Of a DNA stretch of 64,000 nt, positions 44,151 through 55,386 are shown one piece after another; position 1 is the first letter of the stretch, and every line of letters begins with the position of its first letter. The DNA is from Lophius americanus (taxonomy: Eukaryota > Chordata > Actinopteri > Lophiiformes > Lophiidae), in the NCBI GenBank assembly GCA_037951165.1, contig JBBDHG010000127.1, positions 1,018,001-1,082,000 on the forward strand. The letters run 5' to 3'. The translations under genes and the position numbers were made by a program. Under the pieces are notes generated by a model. It was not told the origin of the DNA. It did not search any database and saw only the letters and a program-made list of their open reading frames with translations.

Positions 44151-47100
44151 ATGTCTTTTTCTAGAGCTCCTTTGAAAAGGTTCAACGAGAACATAGGTAA
44201 GAAACGTTTTAATGCTAGCTAGTGTAAGAGCGTTCAAGGTATTCATCTGTACTTAACGTTAGCCTATGTTAGCTAGCATAACTTTATGTAGGCACGTAAA
44301 CATTACTCTGATGCCTTGCTTTGATAAAAAAAAAAGGAATATTAAAGCATGTTAACGTAAATAAATATATACAATACTGGAATAATCAAGGGAATATTAT
44401 AGATAAGTTTGTACTATTGGCTTCAGGTTGCGCCCCTCCACCAGGAACCTATGAGATCAAACATGATGACTTGAGAGGAGGTGCTTCTTTTGACAAAACT
44501 GACCGATTCCGACTTCTAAGGGCAGGTGAGTAACTTAAGCAATTTAAAAAAAACGAATTTACCTGAAACACTTTTGCCTATTATTTTCTCCATCTCTGCC
44601 TGCAGCTGCTCTGCCACCACCATCGCCCTCTAGGAATGCCCTGGTGTCACCCGTCCGGAGGACCATGTCCGTTGATGGTCTTGTAAGTTCTCTACACTGT
44701 CAGCCTGTAATATCACCACCTAACCTATAGATATGCAAGATGTACAACTGCTCTTGACATAAAGCCATCTCAATTTCTGTCTTGTTAAAACCTAGGTTGA
44801 AGGATCCAGTACAAAGAAAGAGAAGACTGACATGACCATGTCAAAGAAGCAGCAAAAACTGTTGGAGAAAGAGGTAGTCACGATTAATGGAATATGTGCG
44901 GTCCCAGCAGGGTTTTGAAAAGCCTTACATCTGATTATATGCATTTTAGGCCTTAAAATCTTACATGAATTGAGATGTCACATGCAAGAACTCGGTAGGT
45001 CTTTAAACTATCAACATTTATTGAACACTACTTTGACAATGAACATGTTAATGCTTCCTTGCTGCAAAATTAGAACACATAAACAATGTTTTGTACATTG
45101 TGAATAACGTAATTTACTTTTCATGTGTTATGTAATATTGGACATATGTCTTAAATTTCATTCATAATGGTCTTTAAGAGTCTTCAAATGTCTTGAGTTG
45201 AACTTTCTGAAATGAGTAGAAACCATCTGTTATGCATAGATCACTGAAAACATAAATAACATGTAGCATACTGGCAGCACCAAACAAGATCTGTTGTTAT
45301 GGAAAAGCTCTGACCAGTTGTCTAGCCATCAACAATATTGATGATATTCTAATGCTTGTCCATCTTTCCTGGTTCCAACACATCAACTTCTAGAACAACC
45401 CGCTGTTTTCTAATATATCCCGCCCACTCATAAGTGCCAATGTATCGAGTTAATCTACCTCATTAATTTGAGCTGTGAGTGATGATAATGTTATGGCTGA
45501 TTAGTTTTGGTTTATCACAAAACATTTATTACCTCTCAACCGATCAACATGTGTTCACACTGTCATTGTTCCTGCCGCTGTAGAAGTTCGAGTTCTAACT
45601 TAAGTTTTGTCTCCTTTCAGATCAGGTGCCTGGTTCAGGAGCGAGGTGAGCAGGACCGTCGTCTGCTGGCTCTGGAGGAGGAATTAAGGAAGGTGGAGGC
45701 CAAGCTGCTAGCCGCTGTCAGGGAGAAAACTGGTCTCGCTGCCAATGTTACCACTCTTGACAGACAGAGGCTTGAACTCAAAAAAGTTAATGAGTTCCTT
45801 AAAAACAAGGTGTGCAGGTGGAAATCCCTTTGTTGTTTTTAAGTGAATGTATTAGATGCGAAACCCCTTTTGACCGAGTTCATGATTTATTCAGGTTTCT
45901 GCTGACACTACAAAAAAACGGATCAATTCACTCACCATGGAGTTGATGGAGGCCCGGAATACTTTGGATGTGAAAAACAAGGTATGATTTTTCACCGCAT
46001 CCTTTTTTTTTTTCATATCCACCTTTTTTTTTTTCATCATTGCTTAATGTTTTATCAGAGTTAATGAGCACATTGTCAGCTATAGTAGATGCTGACACTT
46101 ATGTTTGTGTATGTTTGTCTAGGAGTTAAGTGTCCTGCAGATTAACTCTCAAGGGGAACTGAAGATGCTAGAAAACGACCTCCAAACGGCCAGAGCTACT
46201 GTCAGTGCCGTGAAAAACAAAAATAAAGACTTGCGTAAGATTTACCATCAGCAGAAAGAACTCTTTTTCATGTGCAGAACAATAAAAGAGTAAGTAACTT
46301 TCTGGGATTTTTAACTTTTTCAGAGGACCTTCATCACGTGAGCAAATATCATAACGATGAGTTGGAGAATGAGAATGCTCGATTGAATGGTGAGTCACTA
46401 TATAGCTGTCTTTCCCCCTGATATACTGTTCTTCTACCCTGCATGGAAATATCTTTTGCCTTGATGACGGTTCTCTTACCCTGTCGATAGCACAATAAAG
46501 GTGTGGTGAGATATTTCTGGTGAAGGATAGTCAATAGTATTGAATCCCATAAACCGGTTGCCAAATGTGGGATGGTGTCTGTCTCTGTGGCTATAATATA
46601 TAATTGATGACCTGGAAGTGAGAGTTATTTTTCAATTATGGGTTTCACTCTGCCTTTAAGAAACATGTATGAAGCTGGTTTTTATGCATGTATGAAACTC
46701 TTGTATTTTATGTTTGTCTTTGTACTGAAGCTGTGATACAGGAGCTTAGGGAGGATATCAAAGTTGTGCAACACTACCTGGACACAGCCAATGACCAGAT
46801 CCAGGTAAATACTCAGACTACAATGCAAATCTTAAAAAGAGAACTTCTTCTTTTTCATTCATTGTGAAAAACATGCATTTCCTGTAGAGGTGCACTTAAT
46901 GTGAAGTTAGGGCCACATAATGATTAATTTTTGAATTTTATTTTAATTGGAAATCTGAGAAGTCTGACTTAAATCTCCACTTTATTCTCAGAAACAATAG
47001 TCTTAAAAAAATATGTTTTTACTTTACTAACGAGAATTGGGGCCTTCTTAATTTTCTTTCTCTCTCAACTTTTTTTGCTGAGGCTTTTTAATTTTTATTT

Positions 47101-50100
47101 TCAGAATTCTAAAGTGTGCCTACCAAAATTTGTGGAGTGGTACTTGGCCGCAAAAAATATTCAAACGGGTTACACTGTCGAAAAAAGTTTGCTGTATGTT
47201 AACAAGGTTTGAGTTTAGTATTTCTTAAGCAGAGCCCAAATGTTTCCTGCTGTTTGAGGGAGTTCAGGCTACAGATATGTTTCTCTTATTTAAACAAAGA
47301 AAGATGCATGTGACTGACTGAATACATACTTTTGCACCTCTACCTGTAGGCTAGTTAATCATAGAAAGGAAACCCCTCAGTCCAAAGTGCTCATAACTGT
47401 ACCTAGCCAGGAAATCCAAAACTTAACTATTTTGAAAGAAAATGGAGAAGTATATTTAATTCCAATAAATAATACCACAAATAAACCAAATATAGAATTT
47501 AAACATGTCAAATGAAAATAATAGTGGTAGATAATAAGTTACACTGTTAGGCCAACAGTGTATGGTCTACACGGTTTGGCAAAAAACATCTGTTAATTCT
47601 ACCCTAATTCAAAGCCCTTTCAGATAAACTTTTTGCAGAATTGAAATCCTGACAGGAATCCGCTCAATGTTTTTTTTTGTAGGACTTACGCCTGAAGCTC
47701 CAAGAAAAAATAAGTCAGAACACTGCTGCTAGTTCTCAGGTGGACAAATTGAAGTAAGAAAATGCATCACGAATCTTTCATATAAATTAAATATATGACG
47801 TGTATTGCAACACTCACTTGTCACTTTTCCACAGGCAATGTGAAAGTGAACTTGGTCAGTGCACTGCTGAACTAAAAAGCACTCAAGGTATGCTCAGACA
47901 AAAAGAGGAAGAGTTGCAGGTGTCAAAGGAGGCACTATTTGATGCGGAGAAGAGATTGGAGAACCAGAAGCTTGACCTTAACTCCTCAAAGAAGTGGACG
48001 AGTGATATGGACGAGCAAATTATGGTGGCCAACCAAAAAGTTCAAGACTCTCAGGCGACGATTCGACAGCAGGAGGCAGAACTCAATAGGCTGAGGGAAG
48101 TTCTTAGGAGGACCGAGAACGAGCTGGATGAGAGAGTGGCACATCTTGAACAGCGGTATCTATTTTCAGAGGAGGAGAGAAGTATGTTCACCCAGTTACA
48201 ATTTAATATACATCAGTGGTCATGTGATGAACTTATTCCATGTATGTTGTTTTGCTTTTCAGGCAAGACTCAGGAGGAGGGGCTGAGGAGAGTGGAGGAG
48301 TTGAAAACGGAGCTTGTTGCACTAAAGGAGACAAAAAGAGACGAAAAAAAGAGGCAGATTCAACTTGAGCAAGAAGTTATTAGTCTTACTGAGGATCTGA
48401 CAAAAGAAAAGGTTATGCGTTTTCCTCCATGGGGCTCATTCTTTAAAGATCGAGCGAAATATGGCCCAAAGCAATAACTGACTATTACGTCTGTCCTTCA
48501 GGCACTTGTGGACTCGTTGTCTGTGCTGGTGGAGCAGGAGAGAGAGGAGTATGAGGAGAAGTTAAGGCAGCTGAAGGAGGAGATGGAAGAGGTGCTAGGA
48601 GAACTTGCTCTCCTGGAGAATCAGGAGCAGAGGAGTAATGAGGCGGTCAAGAGGCTGCAGGGGGAAAACGATGAGCTGCAGAGACAGCTGACCGATACCA
48701 GGGCTCTGTTGCAGAGGTGAGCAACCAAAGCCCACACATATTGACTGGGGTATCGAGTCGTTAGCATAATGTAACTCAAGGTGTGGATGATGGGGAAACC
48801 GTCTTGGGAAAGATGTTAGAACTGCATTGCATGTGTGTGATGGTTGATGGCGTAGACCTCCACCTCTGTTTAGAGAGGGCCACTCCAGTTTGACATAAAT
48901 GGATTCCTTAAACCCTCTCTCAAACCATCAATCCTGTCCGTCCAAAATGTGAATGTTGTTGTCCTTGAAAGAGTATACCATGTCCTTGAGATTCAAGTCA
49001 ACCGCTGAGTCCTGTCCTGATGAGCTTGTATTCCTGTCCTGTGAAGTGGTTGTTTAGTCACACCAATATATAGATCTATGCATTCCTCGTTGCTTCAAAC
49101 TGCATAAGCTGCATTGCTCTGTTTGTGTCTAGGTGTACTGTCTTTGGGGTAAACCAGTTTTTGTCTGAGGGTGTTGAATGGTTTGAAATTAACTGGGATT
49201 GTGCGTTGTGAGAAAATCTACATGAGGTCTGAGAGTGCTTTGGCGCCTGTCCCTCTCTTCATCTGTGGAGCTGTTCGTCTGGGGTTTCTTCGAGACTTGA
49301 TAAAGTCCTGTTGGGATACCAGCAGGCTTTCAGTGCCTTCTTAATATGCGTATGTTCCTTCTTTTACCCCTCGGCCTTCCTGGGGATGTTATCAGCCTGA
49401 TGGTGTAAGGCTCTCTTAACTCCCAGCTCGTATTCCAGTGGGTGGTGGGAGTCGAACATCAGGTATTGGCCTGTGTGTGTAGGTGTTCGGTAAACCTTAA
49501 CGTTGAGTCTACCGTCCCCCTTGACCCAAACATCACAAGCCAAAAGTGTAGCAAACACTAGGATGTCCTCCGTTGTAAGCTTGACATTATGCTCCGCCCA
49601 CATTGATGTGATTTGTGAAGGCCTCGAGTTCACAGGCCTCATTTGCTCTCAGTCTTACTTTCAGCTTATTCTTCTTCTGCTGCACATTGTCATATTTAAT
49701 ACGATTAATTGCTGATCCCTAGGACACAAGGGGAAACAAAGGTGTGCCAAATTTGATCGATGAGGAAAAATACCCTCACAGGATATGAGTTTAAAATGGC
49801 TCCATCAAATGTCCTGTTCTCTTCATCCTGCAAAAACGACCCCCAACAAATAAAGTTCCCTATGATAAATAACAGATGAAGCAGTAAGCTGTCAAACGCT
49901 TTTATTTGTATAGCATCAGATCACAACATCAGTTATCTCAGGGCCGATTCCAAACAGAGTCGGTCTACAGCGTATTCTTTATTCTACAAACAACCATCAA
50001 CTCACACAAGGTCCATTAGAGCATGCCATACCATAACCGCTTAGAGCGACTGAATCCTGGAAGAGGATGGGCATGTACTAATAATAGCAGCCAGCCTAAT

Positions 50101-53100
50101 AGAATAGATTAGATTGCAATTAGTAATAATTATAACAATTTATAGAATAATACAGTTAATAGCACTAATAAGAGGGCCAAAGTTGATGAAAATAATAATA
50201 ATGTCATCCAGAACCTGTTGTATTACAGCTGAGAACTAGCTTAAGCCAGCGTTAATTATAAGCTTGATCAAAGATTAACGTTTTGTTGTCACAATTGAAA
50301 AATCCAGAGCCATAATCTGCTGTGGTGGCCCTAAGGTTAATGTTGCCGAGTTAATCCCCTGGACCTCATTACCACCACTAAGATGCCCCTGAGCAAAACC
50401 CATGACCCTCTTCTCAGTGACTTAAAAATCAGATCAGTTTGTGATTGTACTGAGCAGATTCTAGAGTGTGATGAGGGGGACCACCATCAGGGCCAAAATC
50501 CAGAAGCTTCTCTCAGTGAAGATTGCCTGAATAGATAAATTAGGGTTGAAAATCATCCTATTTGCTGTTTTGCCAATGTATTGTATTTTGTGGTGTGCTC
50601 GACCAGTAATGAGGCACACCATTTCAATATGCTAAAAGTGTAATAATTACTATGAAATGTTTTTCTTGCCAGCTGTAGCTTGGAGGTAGATGGGGGGCTC
50701 AATCCCCAGTTCCTGCAGTTTACATGTCGAGGTGTCCTTGAGCAGGATAGGGAACCTAATTTTGCTGTAATGTATGACAGCGTGTGTGAATGTTGGTTAT
50801 TGGTGCAAAGCGTTTTACTGTCCATTTAATCCAAAATCAAGGTATTTTCAGAAAAATGTCATAAAATCACATACCAAAATAAAAACATGTAAAAGAGTAA
50901 TCTAGTAATCATGCTGTTATTGGTTAAAATCAAACCACGTGCCTATGATTTTCTTTTTTCTTAGCAAGAGCTCTGAAGTTGGGTCTCTGAAAGAAGAACA
51001 CTTCACAACCACAAGAGAACTCCATGAGGCGCACACCAGCTCAGTCAGCGAGATGGCAGACATTGCCACAGAGCTAGAGAGGTGAGTACTCAGCCGTCTG
51101 TGTTTCTTGAAATATCTCTGGAATGTCGGTTGATTTTTGTTTGCAAAACTAAAAATTAGGTCACAGACTGACTTGTCTTACTTTTCAGCACCAAAAAGGC
51201 CCTGAAGCAAGCGGAGGAGAAACAAAAAACTCTGCAAGCTGAGCTGGAGAGTGTCACCCAGCAAATGAAAGAGGAGATAGACAGAGTGCTTAAGCAGAAA
51301 GAAGACGATGTCAGTGCAATGAAGGAGAAATTGGAGGAGCATCAGAAGACACAATTTGATGAAGCGAAAGCCAAGGAGGAAAATACAAGGTATGCCTCAA
51401 AATCACATAAGATTTGATCGAATAGATTGTAGCATTTAAACCTTTAGATTTTCAATTATTTCCTTCAATTTGTTAGAATCTTGCTGGACATGCAGTATCA
51501 ACTTGCACAAAAAGAAGAGCAGACGAAGGGCATGGAGGTGGCCCACACTGCCCAGATCAGTCAGCTCCAACATGAGCTACAGCTGCAGACAAAAGAGAGA
51601 CAAGAAGCGCTGGTGCTACTAGAGGAACAGAGAGATCAAAGTGTCACTCAGCTTCAAAACGAGAAGGAAAAAGCTCAGAACCGGTTAAAGGAGGCCGGCC
51701 AGGAAAAAAAAGAACTCATGGAACAGCTCCGACAAGAGCGAGAAGAGAAGGTTAAAATTCAGACAGCCCTTCAGCGGGAAATGGAAGCACTGGAGGTTGA
51801 AAGGAGGGACCACCAGCAGGCCGGGTCAGAAGTGCACAGACTACAGATGGAGCTCAACAGAGCAGACGAGGAGAGCAAGAATCTTCTGGCTCAAGTAAAG
51901 CTCAAAGAAGAGTCCAGCCTCAACCTCGAACTCCAGCTTAACATGGCAGACCAGGACAGAGATCGGCTTCAGTCTCGCCTGGATGAGGTTGGGCAAAGGA
52001 GTCTGAACTTCCAGACCCAATTAGGCCTCATCGAGGAGAACACCCAGGCCATGCAGCATGAGTTGGAAGAACAACGGCAAGACAGGCGGGCTCTGGAGGA
52101 GCAGATAGACGTACTGACTCAGGAGAAGGTCACACTGCAGTGGGAGATGGAGGAGCAGAGGGAAAAACTCCAAAGAGAAATGTGAGAATTTTTTTGGTTT
52201 GTTTTTGATTTTAGTGTAATTGTACTTAACCAGTGTTTGAATAATTTAACGTCTTTTTCCATTCATCTAAGCACCCAAAGTTCAGAGACGGAAGGCTGGA
52301 GGAAACAATATGAGGAGCTGTTTGCAAAAGTCAAGCCTTTCCAGGTCAGTCTTTTCTCATCTATTGAAATAGACCAGATCCTCTGATCAATAGTTTTGTT
52401 TAATGTGCAAAACAAAATTGTAATACCTTTAACATAATTTCTCTAAAGAGTTTTAAATAGTCCAAAAATTTCTTAATATGGTGTTAGGCCTTAAAATGAC
52501 TAGATATGCGTAGCATCATGAACGAGGTCTTAAATATCGTCAGGTAGGCCTTAAATATCGGTTCCTTAAATTCTGTGAGTAGATTAATTTACGTTGCAAG
52601 TAAGGGGCCTCTCAGTATTCTTTCATATCCAGGGCTTGCTAATGTGGACTTAAATGAATTTCCAATGGCCTTAAAAAGGTCTTTAAATGTCTCAAATCTA
52701 ACTAACCGAAACCTCCAGAAAACCTGAAATAGTCAATGGTTGATAACATTAACTATGTTAAAGTTGGCGATATTGTTTATGATATTGTCTTGAAGTCATG
52801 CAAGTTTAATCTTGAATAAATTGATGAAAAGACATTAATGCATTTGAAATCATCTCTTTATTAATTTTTGGCGCGTTCCCACAGGAACAACTCAATGCCT
52901 TTGCAGCGGAGCGAAATGCCCTTCTGAATGAAAACGGAGCCAACCAGGAGGAGTTGAACAAGCTGTCGGATGCTTACGCCCGACTGCTGGGCCACCAGAA
53001 TCAGAAGCAGAAAATCAAACACGTGATGAAGCTGAAAGACGAAAACGTCTCCATGAGACAGGTGATATGTCTGAGCAGCACGCTTTACTTTCCAAACCTC

Positions 53101-53975
53101 TCAGGTTTTGTCTCAAGCTCAGGTGCCTCCACTCCAATCATTCTGTCCCTGCAGGAGATCTCCAAGCTTCGCTGCCAGGTGAACAGACAGAAGATTGATT
53201 TTGAGCAGCTGAAGTCAAAACTCCCCGACGCTCCTAAACGCAGGTTCGATCCCAGCAAAGCTTTCCAGCACAACAAGGAGAACAGGCAAAGTGAAAGAAA
53301 CGAGCCTCTGAAAGAAGGTGGGTTCTAAACTGCGATTTACTTTGCAACATTAACAGCATCAAACCAAGGGCTTTCACCATCCAACTCGCTGAAACACATG
53401 GTCTAACATGGCCCGTGTGATACAACGCAGCACATCCTGAAAGTAATAGTGAAAGAAGACTGGCAGTGACGTGCCGTGTACTACTTATGTCAGATAAGTA
53501 GAAACAAAAAAAAAAGATCCTAAATTAACTCTACTGATGCAGTGAAAAACGTAGAAACAGAGAAAACGGCGGTGAAAACATGCATTGCAAGCAATGTTTT
53601 GGCAATACTAAAATTGTATGAAATTGTAAAACTGAATGGGGCTTCTTTTGCTGGGTCTATTGTAATTCTGTATTTTTAATTTCTGTACTTTGCCTCATCA
53701 TTAATTGTGTGTAATTTGTTGAGCCTCTTTCAGGTATTTGAGTCCAATATAATTGAAGAAGAAAAAATTGGTCACAATTCTAAAAAAATATATATTTTTA
53801 CTGTCATTTTACCCAGACTTTTCATCAATCCAATCCATAATCAAAATCCGTCAATTGTGTTGATATGAAAAGATTTTGTATTTTATCGACTATGTTTCTC
53901 TCTATGCCAGTGCAGAGCTGTTTAAGTCGACGCCTAACTCTTCACATTTTTTCTTCAGGCAATCACTTCGCGTGA
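44151..53975 (+). CDS. hmmr: Hyaluronan-mediated motility receptor (HMMR/RHAMM), 20 coding exons
   Basis: Exons: 44151-44196, 44427-44525, 44606-44682, 44796-44873, 45621-45809, 45895-45981, 46123-46234, 46324-46389, 46731-46804, 47683-47753, 47835-48181, 48263-48411, 48502-48716, 50965-51081, 51189-51389, 51477-52181, 52272-52344, 52885-53061, 53155-53317, 53959-53975. They join in phase to about 1,020 residues, longer than human (about 724). The N-terminus reads MSFSRAPLKRFNENIGCAPP, then PGTYEIKHDDL, as in HMMR. Residues ~95 on are almost continuous coiled coil rich in Glu, Gln and Leu. The C-terminal LLGHQNQKQKIKHVMKLKDE block (~936-955) holds the basic hyaluronan-binding motif, followed by EISKLRCQ and FDPSKAF. 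The protein binds microtubules and spindle poles (with TPX2 and dynein) in mitosis; a cell-surface form binds hyaluronan. The last exon adds five residues (GNHFA). The 2.2 kb intron at 48.7-50.96 kb carries transposon relics. Confidence 0.93.
44900..45240. repeat. Interspersed repeat in hmmr intron 4
   Basis: Shares GGCCTTAAAAT, GGTCTTTAA and AAATGTCT-TGAGTT with 52.44-52.72 kb in hmmr intron 17. Both look like decayed copies of one fish repeat. No coding capacity. Confidence 0.4.
48780..49660 (-). mobile_element. Degenerate Penelope-like retroelement
   Basis: On the minus strand 49364-49642 encodes the end of a reverse transcriptase with VYRTPTHTGQYLMFDSHHPL and a GVKRALHHQAD block, characteristic of Penelope-like elements. 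Past a decayed stretch, 49057-49086 encodes CIDLYIGVTKQPLHR, matching the first motif of the GIY-YIG endonuclease of these elements. Further down come ILD-, RGGG- and NAVLTS-like pieces, split by frameshifts. The element lies antisense inside hmmr intron 13 and is inactive. Confidence 0.75.
49890..50420. repeat. SINE/LINE-type fish repeat fragments in hmmr intron 13
   Basis: TTTTATTTGTATAGCATCAG, then ATCACAACATCAGTTATCTC (49.90-49.94 kb) is a common teleost repeat end. 50.32-50.42 kb contains a TCCCCTGGACCTCATT...CCTGAGCAAAACCCATGACC pattern like a tRNA-SINE tail. Confidence 0.4.
50670..50830 (+). repeat. SINE-type fragment
   Basis: GGGGGCTCAATCCCCAGTTC, then ACATGTCGAGGTGTCCTTGA and GTGTGTGAATGTTGG, with GCAAAGCGTTTT at the end: the ordered blocks of a common fish SINE. 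Confidence 0.5.
52440..52720. repeat. Interspersed repeat in hmmr intron 17
   Basis: Several GGCCTTAAA(A/T) and GTCTTTAAATGTCTC blocks, related to 44.90-45.24 kb. Confidence 0.4.
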
Positions 53976-55069
53976 GGGAGCTCTTCAACCAGACAACAAC
54001 AACTAACAAGTAACTGACTGCGGGGTTTAACCTCTATGGTTTGGGCGTTCTTTTATAATTTCTATAAAGTCTAGTTTTTACATTTAACATGAACATGGGT
54101 TTTGATAGGGAGCAGATTTCATATGTGTGTGTTTGTGCGTCTGCTACTGGGGCCTAGAAGTGCCAAACTAACATGAAATAGTTCACTTCACTTAGGCAAA
54201 AAAACAAAAAAAATGTTTACATTTTGGAAAACAAAATTACAAAAGCAATAACAGTTATCTAATATATTAAACATTTTTACAGGTCCCCAAAAACAAGTTT
54301 GCAAACTGCCAATGTGACGTAAAGGGTCGGTACTAAACGCAGGATGTGATTTAAGTACATTAAAGATATGTCAAGCAACGCCTCTTTTGTACCATTGTGA
54401 GATAGACGCAGCTAGATGCAACCTCGTTTTATTCAAAACTCCGAGCAGCGATCTGCCATCCAAGTGTGGAGAATAGAAATGTATAATTCTACTAACCTGC
54501 AGCAAGTAGTCACTTTTGTGTGGAAGGATTTTAGTGAGACTCAACTTTCACATAATAGCAGAATGTAAACAAGCTGCAATTCTTTTTTTACCTTCCGCAC
54601 CTCGGAAACAGCCCCTGTCTGCTCAGCTAGAGAACAGTGTGATTAGTCCAGCTGAGAAGATGGCTTGTTCAGATGATGAAAATGAAATCATAGCTTTCTG
54701 TCTACCTCGCTACGGAACCAAAGAGGTGTCGGTGTCTATGGCCGTGTCTGTGACTGTGACTGACTCCAGAGGACTCAAATAGGTCCAACACTTTCAGTCA
54801 CACTTGGAGTTTCCAATTTGTTTTGTGGGGTGTTTTACATCTTGTAAATTTGTCTTTTGCTTCAAGACCACTGTAGCGCGCACAAGAGCAGCGTGTGTAA
54901 AATAGTGAACAAAAACATAAACGCGCAATCCAGAGAACAGAAGTCATAGTCAGCATAAAAAATCCAGATGTTTTTTTTTATTGTTTATTGTAATTTTATC
55001 TTGGTAACTTCTTGGTAGCATAACTATTTCATGTTAGATAGCCGTTTATTACTCTTCTCTGTAAATAAA
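53976..55069 (+). other. hmmr: hmmr 3' UTR and downstream flank
   Basis: A variant signal ATTAAA occurs near 54270 and a canonical AATAAA at 55064-55069; which one is used is not clear. No other gene was recognised. On the minus strand AATAAA (plus-strand TTTATT 55045-55050) lies about 340 bp past the insulin-like A chain and could serve that gene. Confidence 0.4.
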
Positions 55070-55169
55070 AACAAATAAATACTCTTTTACAAAAGTCTTA
55101 CTACACTATTCAAAGTCTTCTTTTTTCTTTCTCTTTTGCTTGAAGCTTCTTGTGCATGGCCATCCTCAG

Positions 55170-55184
55170 CCAGCAGAGGGCACT
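55170..55184 (+). promoter_or_regulatory. CTCF-like motif between hmmr and the insulin relic
   Basis: CCAGCAGAGGGCACT fits CCASYAGRKGGCRSY at all 15 positions. It lies 0.2 kb past the end of the insulin-type A chain. Motif match only. Confidence 0.45.
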
Positions 55185-55386
55185 GTAGTACTGCAGGCAG
55201 GAAACGCAGCATTACGGCTCAGATTTCACCCACACCAGCTACAAAGAACACAAATTCAAATCTTTTCAGAGAGAAGCCCCGGGTTATGGGTCATGAAGCT
55301 TTATTTCCTTTAGGTTGATAAGACATAACAAGTCTCGGGCCAGAAATGGACTTCTTTACAAACTATTAGTGGTTCTAGATGCGGAG

